From contig JBMYYE010000012.1 in NCBI GenBank assembly GCA_049609065.1, forward strand, positions 1 through 36,374: a DNA stretch of 36,374 nt, written 5' to 3'. Of the stretch, positions 32,651 through 36,374 are shown one piece after another. The translations under genes and the position numbers were made by a program. Under the pieces are notes generated by a model. That model did no database searches, had not been told where the DNA came from, and saw only the letters and a program-made list of their open reading frames with translations. How positions within the stretch are numbered: the first letter of the stretch is position 1; each line of letters starts with the position of its first letter. The DNA comes from JBMYYE01 sp049609065. GTDB lineage: Bacteria; Pseudomonadota; Alphaproteobacteria; Rhodobacterales; Rhodobacteraceae.

Positions 32651-34020
32651 TTGGATGCCCGGCTGCCGTCTGGATGCACCCATCGTAACAAGAAAAGCCC
32701 GATGAGGAAAAGCCCGATAAGTGGCGTCACCCCCAAACGAGCGGATTGCAGCATGATCGTAAACACACCAATCAGCGCAGGCGCCAAAAAGGCGGTTGCC
32801 CGTCCAGAAAGCGCATAAAGCCCAAAGGCTTCGGTCGGGTTATCACTTTCGATGTGGCGCACCATCATGGAACGCGATGCCGCCTGCAAGGTCCCCCCAG
32901 CCGCCCCGATCAGCGCGCCGCAAATAAAGAACGTGATGTCAGGAATGGCGGAGCCTTCTGGCAGTGCAATGCCAAAGAAACTATCGCGGGTCATAAAGAC
33001 AATGGTGAGTGTCACCAAGAGCAATACAAAAATAGAAAGTTTAATCACAGGCTTTGGCCCAAACCGATGATCCGCACGTCCGCCAACCCACGCAAACACC
33101 GCCGCTGAGATCGCGCCAACGATCCCAAATATCCCGATATAAATAAGCGGCCAGCCCAAAACGAGTTTGGCGTAGACACCACCAAAACTATAAAGCCCAT
33201 TAAGCGCGTCCCGATAAATCATGGAGGACAGTAAATATGTTCCAAGGCTTTTGCGCTTCGGCAGAGATTTAATCGTCGCCCACAGGTTCATAAGCGCCGC
33301 CGTCACCGACCCGCCGCGCTTCACATATTTTGGATCCTCGCGCACCCAAAGGAAAAACGGGATCATAAACACGATATACCAAATCGCCGCAAATGGCCCC
33401 ACAAACCGCGTGCCTTCGCGTAGGGAGGCATCAAACCCAAAGAGCGGATCAATCCCGATGAGCGTCTTGCCGCTTTCCGTTTCTTGAAATAAAAGCAGCA
33501 TCAAAATCAAAGACAGCACACCACCCGCATAGCCAAACGCATAGCCAGACCCGGAAATCCGGCCAATTTCCTTTTCATCCCCCAAGCCGGGCAAAAATGC
33601 GTTGATAAAAATGAGGCTGAGTTCCACCCCAACAAACCCAAGGCAGAAAAAAACCAACATCGACACTGCGTTTGATCCGTCAGGCAATGTGTTCCAAAGC
33701 ATCGCAGACCCCAAAACGGTCAGCAGCGAGAAAAACACAACCCATGGCATTTTACCGCGTGTGTTGTCGGCAATGGCGCCTAAAATCGGGGCCGAAAACC
33801 CGATGATCAGTCCTGCGATCATCTGTCCCCATGCCCATGTGCTTTGGGCTTGGGCATTTGCGACGCCTTCGCTTAGGCCTGTGCCCATCAAGTGGGACGC
33901 AAGAACGGCTGCGAAATAAGGGCCAAAGATAAATGTAACAAGAAGCGTATGATAGGGTTGCGACGCCCAATCATAAAAGAACCAGCCCCATACTTTTTTC
34001 TTAAGCGAAATTTCTGCCAT
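32647..34020 (-). CDS. UMF1/Atg22-type MFS transporter
   Basis: 457 aa with about twelve membrane segments. The N-terminus WGWFFYDWASQPYHTLLVTF and the later GGTLQAASRSMMVRH, EAFGLYALSGRATAFLAP belong to the UMF1/Atg22-like branch of the major facilitator superfamily (PF11700). The substrate is unknown in bacteria; yeast Atg22 exports amino acids from the vacuole. GGAGAGG precedes the ATG. It opens the overlapping chain MFS-mepA-phytase-like esterase, and the gene products may act together on wall fragments, though this is only inference. Confidence 0.85.
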   Translation of the reverse strand: MAEISLKKKVWGWFFYDWASQPYHTLLVTFIFGPYFAAVLASHLMGTGLSEGVANAQAQSTWAWGQMIAGLIIGFSAPILGAIADNTRGKMPWVVFFSLLTVLGSAMLWNTLPDGSNAVSMLVFFCLGFVGVELSLIFINAFLPGLGDEKEIGRISGSGYAFGYAGGVLSLILMLLLFQETESGKTLIGIDPLFGFDASLREGTRFVGPFAAIWYIVFMIPFFLWVREDPKYVKRGGSVTAALMNLWATIKSLPKRKSLGTYLLSSMIYRDALNGLYSFGGVYAKLVLGWPLIYIGIFGIVGAISAAVFAWVGGRADHRFGPKPVIKLSIFVLLLVTLTIVFMTRDSFFGIALPEGSAIPDITFFICGALIGAAGGTLQAASRSMMVRHIESDNPTEAFGLYALSGRATAFLAPALIGVFTIMLQSARLGVTPLIGLFLIGLFLLRWVHPDGSRASK

Positions 34021-34100
34021 CTTTGCCTCTCCCTTTACGAAGGATAAGACAGGGAATTTTATGGTGTTGCAAAGGTTTTCTCTGACACCGCAAAGAAAAG

Positions 34101-34125
34101 GAGCAAAGGCGATTTGCCTTTGCTC
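34101..34125 (-). terminator. Intrinsic terminator after bioY
   Basis: GAGCAAAGGC (34101-34110) and GCCTTTGCTC (34116-34125) form a perfect 10-bp stem with a 5-nt loop. On the minus strand it is followed by CTTTTCTTTG. It lies 15 bp after the bioY stop and 80 bp before the MFS start. Confidence 0.85.
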
Positions 34126-34139
34126 AATCCATTACCGCA

Positions 34140-34727
34140 TTACTCTTGATCTGCAGATCCACGAAGCCAACGCGCCCAAGCCGCAGGCAAACCAATAAAG
34201 GCCAAAGCCGCGATCCCAACCTTTAGGAAATCCCCAGCAATAAACGGCGTAAACCCATAGGCCAGCACCTTATCTGCGGGCACAAATTGCGCGAGCCACG
34301 CAAGGCCAAGCACATAGATCGCAACCAGACCCAACAACATGGCCGGCGCAACTGCAAACTTATGAAACCGATCGGCGGCAAAGCCAACGATCCCTGTCGC
34401 CACCAAGAAGCCAGCCAAATAGCCGCCAGTAGCGCCCAGCATGTAAGCAATCCCAATGCCCTTTTCTGGCGTGCCGGCGAAAACCGCAAACCCCATGGCC
34501 CCCATGAGGAAATATGCGCCAACAGACGCGAGACCTTGGCGCATTCCAAGGGTCGCCGCGATTCCCATCAAAACCAATATCTGTAACGTCATCGGAACAG
34601 GCCAGAAGGGAACTTGAACCTTCGCGCTCAACGTCAACAAACCGACAGCCACCCCAACGCGCAGAACGGACTTCAAAAATGGGATATTGCGGGGCTTCAC
34701 CCCTATGTTATCAATATTTTCACTCAT
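34140..34727 (-). CDS. bioY: Biotin transporter BioY
   Basis: 195 aa with about six membrane segments. KVQVPFWPVPMTLQILVLMG is the BioY hallmark near the N-terminus, with GAYFLMGAMGFAVFAG and FIAGDFLKVGIAALA later (PF02632). BioY is the biotin-binding S component of an ECF transporter and can also import biotin alone in some bacteria; no bioM or bioN is visible here. AAGGAAG lies 5 nt before the ATG at 34727. The promoter region has two BioR boxes and the bioR gene lies directly upstream on the same strand. A strong terminator follows. Confidence 0.95.
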   Translation of the reverse strand: MSENIDNIGVKPRNIPFLKSVLRVGVAVGLLTLSAKVQVPFWPVPMTLQILVLMGIAATLGMRQGLASVGAYFLMGAMGFAVFAGTPEKGIGIAYMLGATGGYLAGFLVATGIVGFAADRFHKFAVAPAMLLGLVAIYVLGLAWLAQFVPADKVLAYGFTPFIAGDFLKVGIAALAFIGLPAAWARWLRGSADQE

Positions 34728-34739
34728 CACATCTTCCTT

Positions 34740-34749
34740 TTATAGATAA
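34740..34749. promoter_or_regulatory. BioR box 1 (at the bioY start site)
   Basis: TTATAGATAA is an exact match to TTATMKATAA, the BioR operator consensus known for alphaproteobacteria. It abuts the predicted -10 element and lies just before the bioY ribosome site. Confidence 0.85.
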
Positions 34750-34777
34750 TTTATAGAATCTTACGAATTAATTGCAA
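34750..34777 (-). promoter_or_regulatory. Predicted bioY promoter
   Basis: On the minus strand TTGCAA (34777-34772) and TATAAA (34755-34750) are separated by 16 bp, close to the sigma-70 consensus. The start of transcription would fall inside BioR box 1. Confidence 0.6.
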
Positions 34778-34780
34778 CTA

Positions 34781-34790
34781 TTATCTATAA
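34781..34790. promoter_or_regulatory. BioR box 2 (upstream of the bioY -35)
   Basis: TTATCTATAA is an exact match to TTATMKATAA and the reverse complement of box 1. It lies 3 bp upstream of the predicted -35 element. The box centres are 41 bp apart, about four helical turns. Confidence 0.85.
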
Positions 34791-34849
34791 AATATCAAGT
34801 GAAAATTGTGACTTAAAAATATTACTTGTTTTTCAATTGGTTGGGATGG

Positions 34850-35449
34850 CTATTTTACGCGCTTCAAATGGCGCCGCAAAATATCACAGGCCACTTGCGT
34901 ATCTTTTCGACGTAGGGCAACCATGATGGACGCATGGTCCTTATCTTGTCGCTGTGTCCATTTTTGTTTCTGATTGGCAAAAAGATGGCGCGCACTTGCT
35001 GTATGAAGATCATCAATGGTCGCCAGCAAACGCGGCATCCGGCAAGGTTTTAAAATGGCCCAATGAAACGCGCGGTTGCGCTGTTCCCACGTCACGATAT
35101 CATCTGCCTCATCACACAAAAGGCGCGCTTTTTCCGCGACTTCAAGTTCCGCAGGCGTAATCACAGGCGACGCAAACTGCAGTGCGAGGACCTCTAGCGA
35201 AATACGCATTTCGATCACTTCGCGAATTTCAGTCGGATCAAGCGCCGTCACACGCATCCCGCGGCGCGGCAAACTATGGGCAAGACCATGTGCTTCAAGT
35301 CGAAGCAAAGCTTCGCGCACGGGGACATGGCTCGTATCAAACGCGCGCGCGATATGGTCTTGGCGCAACTTTTCCCCTGCCCCAAGTTCCCCCGTCACAA
35401 TCTGACGGCGCAGCGTGTCATAAATTGTATCAGCAATCGTTGCGGTCAT
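34850..35449 (-). CDS. bioR: GntR-family biotin repressor BioR
   Basis: 199 aa from ATG 35449. The N-terminal winged helix (about residues 1-65: TIYDTLRRQIVTGELGAGEK, DTSHVPVREALLRLEAHGL, PRRGMRV) is that of GntR/FadR regulators, and the rest is an FCD-type helical domain (EVIEMRISLE, WEQRNRAFHWAIL). The name BioR rests on two perfect BioR boxes in front of the adjacent bioY. The frame could start at TTG 35485, but neither start has a clear ribosome site. It reads toward bioY with a 122-bp gap; I see no BioR box in front of bioR, so self-control is not evident. Confidence 0.82.
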   Translation of the reverse strand: MTATIADTIYDTLRRQIVTGELGAGEKLRQDHIARAFDTSHVPVREALLRLEAHGLAHSLPRRGMRVTALDPTEIREVIEMRISLEVLALQFASPVITPAELEVAEKARLLCDEADDIVTWEQRNRAFHWAILKPCRMPRLLATIDDLHTASARHLFANQKQKWTQRQDKDHASIMVALRRKDTQVACDILRRHLKRVK

Positions 35450-35561
35450 GGCACGATCGATAGAACACTCTGCGAAAGCGCGCAAGTATTGAGAAATAGC
35501 GCTTGCAATCTTTCTGCGCGATCCGACTATATGGATGAGGCTTTAGGCAAAAGGAAAAAAT
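35450..35561. promoter_or_regulatory. Divergent bioR / LOG-family region
   Basis: A 112-bp spacer with GCAAG...CTTGC (35483-35487 and 35503-35507 or close to it) as a weak inverted repeat. No confident promoter or BioR box is visible. Confidence 0.25.
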
Positions 35562-36374
35562 ATGTCAGACAAAAATCAAACGCGTTTTCGGGATGCCCAT
35601 ACGGATATCAATACCGCAGATAAAGTGCCCGATACCCCGCAAACACGCGCGCCTGCGTATCGCCTCGCTTTTGATGACCCTGATTTTATGTGCCGCGATG
35701 AATTGCGCCCCGTTCGGCTGCAATTGGAACTTCTCAAGCCAGAGATGATTATGGAAGAAAAGGGCATCGAAAGCACGGTCGTTCTTTTTGGTGGGGCGCG
35801 CATCCCAGAACCGTCACAAAAAGACACAGCACGCACGAAGACACTCGCAGAATTGTCTAAATACTACGATGAGGCCCGTGAATTCGCCCGTCTTATGACG
35901 GTTAAATCCATGCAAAGCTACGGCCGCGAAGATGTCATCGTGACAGGCGGCGGGCCTGGCGTGATGGAAGCTGGAAACCGTGGGGCTGCGGATGCAGGCG
36001 GGGCCTCCATTGGCCTCAATATTGTTTTGCCTCATGAACAGGCGCCAAACGAATATGTCACGCCTGATCTAAGTTTTAACTTCCACTATTTTGCCATTCG
36101 GAAAATGCATTTCCTTATGCGCGCCAAGGCCATTGCCGTGTTCCCGGGCGGGTTCGGCACGCTTGATGAAATGTTTGAGGCCCTTACCCTCATCCAAACA
36201 AAGCGCATGGAACCCATTCCATTTTTGCTCTTTGGGGAAAGCTTTTGGAAAAAAATCATCAACTGGGAGGCGCTCGCAGATGCAGGCACCATTTCAGATG
36301 AGGACCTCAACCTGTTCCATTTTGTAGATACAGGCGCCGAAGCCGCCGCGATCATCGAAAACTGGTCCTACAGC
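35562..36374 (+). CDS. LOG-family (TIGR00730-like) protein, cut by window edge
   Basis: 271 codons from ATG 35562 to the right edge with no stop, so the C-terminus is missing. The Rossmann-like core has VVLFGGARIPEPS, VTGGGPGVMEAGNRGA and PGGFGTLDEMFE (PGG at about residues 195-197, Glu203), the LOG/lysine decarboxylase-like motif. Family members are cytokinin-type nucleoside 5'-monophosphate phosphoribohydrolases or PpnN-like nucleosidases. The long N-terminal extension before the core (about 80 residues) resembles the larger bacterial forms. AAGG lies about 8 nt before the ATG. It diverges from bioR. Confidence 0.88.
   Translation, partial: MSDKNQTRFRDAHTDINTADKVPDTPQTRAPAYRLAFDDPDFMCRDELRPVRLQLELLKPEMIMEEKGIESTVVLFGGARIPEPSQKDTARTKTLAELSKYYDEAREFARLMTVKSMQSYGREDVIVTGGGPGVMEAGNRGAADAGGASIGLNIVLPHEQAPNEYVTPDLSFNFHYFAIRKMHFLMRAKAIAVFPGGFGTLDEMFEALTLIQTKRMEPIPFLLFGESFWKKIINWEALADAGTISDEDLNLFHFVDTGAEAAAIIENWSYS

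Noticed and set aside
1..36374. CRISPR array, tRNA gene, prophage or insertion sequence
   Set aside because: No regularly spaced direct repeats of CRISPR type, no recognisable tRNA fold, no transposase or integrase motif and no flanking target duplication were seen in reading the window.

Overview
The window reads as a chromosomal stretch of an alphaproteobacterium of the Rhodobacterales (roseobacter-like) type, with a fairly low GC content for that group (about half by eye). The evidence is the flagellin-flaF-flbT trio, a DUF1217 protein, a BioR/BioY biotin pair with TTATMKATAA boxes, a DUF1643 and a DUF5665-like protein, a short basal-body gene order (flgB flgC fliE fliQ flgF flgG flgA flgH fliL), a CnoX-type thioredoxin-TPR protein and a Trm112 homologue. 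I see no tRNA, rRNA, CRISPR array, insertion sequence, integrase or phage gene. No gene-free stretch exceeds 300 bases; the longest are about 170-190 bases.

Region 1 (1-10813) is a flagellar block. A left-truncated fliK faces away from a flgJ-like rod-binding gene and a flgN-like chaperone. Then come flagellin, flaF, flbT and a DUF1217 gene on the plus strand. fliI is read toward them and diverges from the tightly packed flgB-flgC-fliE-fliQ-flgF-flgG-flgA-flgH-fliL operon. These genes supply rod, export, L-ring, ATPase and filament parts. The rest of the flagellum (export gate P/R, MS ring, motor, hook) must lie elsewhere.

Region 2 (10819-16412) is accessory or housekeeping: an aldehyde dehydrogenase diverging from a LacI-family regulator, whose stop codon overlaps a DUF1643 gene and then a small membrane protein; an RTX repeat protein with sixteen perfect-length nonapeptides; hspQ; and a lytic transglycosylase lipoprotein.

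Region 3 (16409-22635, minus strand) runs amidase, dapC-like aminotransferase, ftsK and lolA: envelope and cell division functions. A UbiH-type monooxygenase diverges from it.

Region 4 (23951-29041) has, on the minus strand, an OmpR-type regulator with its own terminator, then xthA, thioredoxin-TPR and a Trm112-family gene. ribA and an L,D-transpeptidase run on the plus strand, facing a YggS-family PLP protein.

Region 5 (29142-36374) has, on the minus strand, porin, a YhhQ-type queuosine precursor transporter, a phytase-like esterase, mepA and a UMF1-type MFS transporter, then bioY and its repressor bioR. A LOG-family gene runs off the right edge.

I found no clearly new multi-gene system. 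The signals most worth a second look are small: BioR boxes that bracket the bioY promoter; paired palindromes in the 83-bp fliI/flgB spacer; a 22-codon arginine-rich ORF whose stop overlaps a possible yhhQ start; and the fact that all six convergent gene junctions are overlapped or separated by at most 5 bp.
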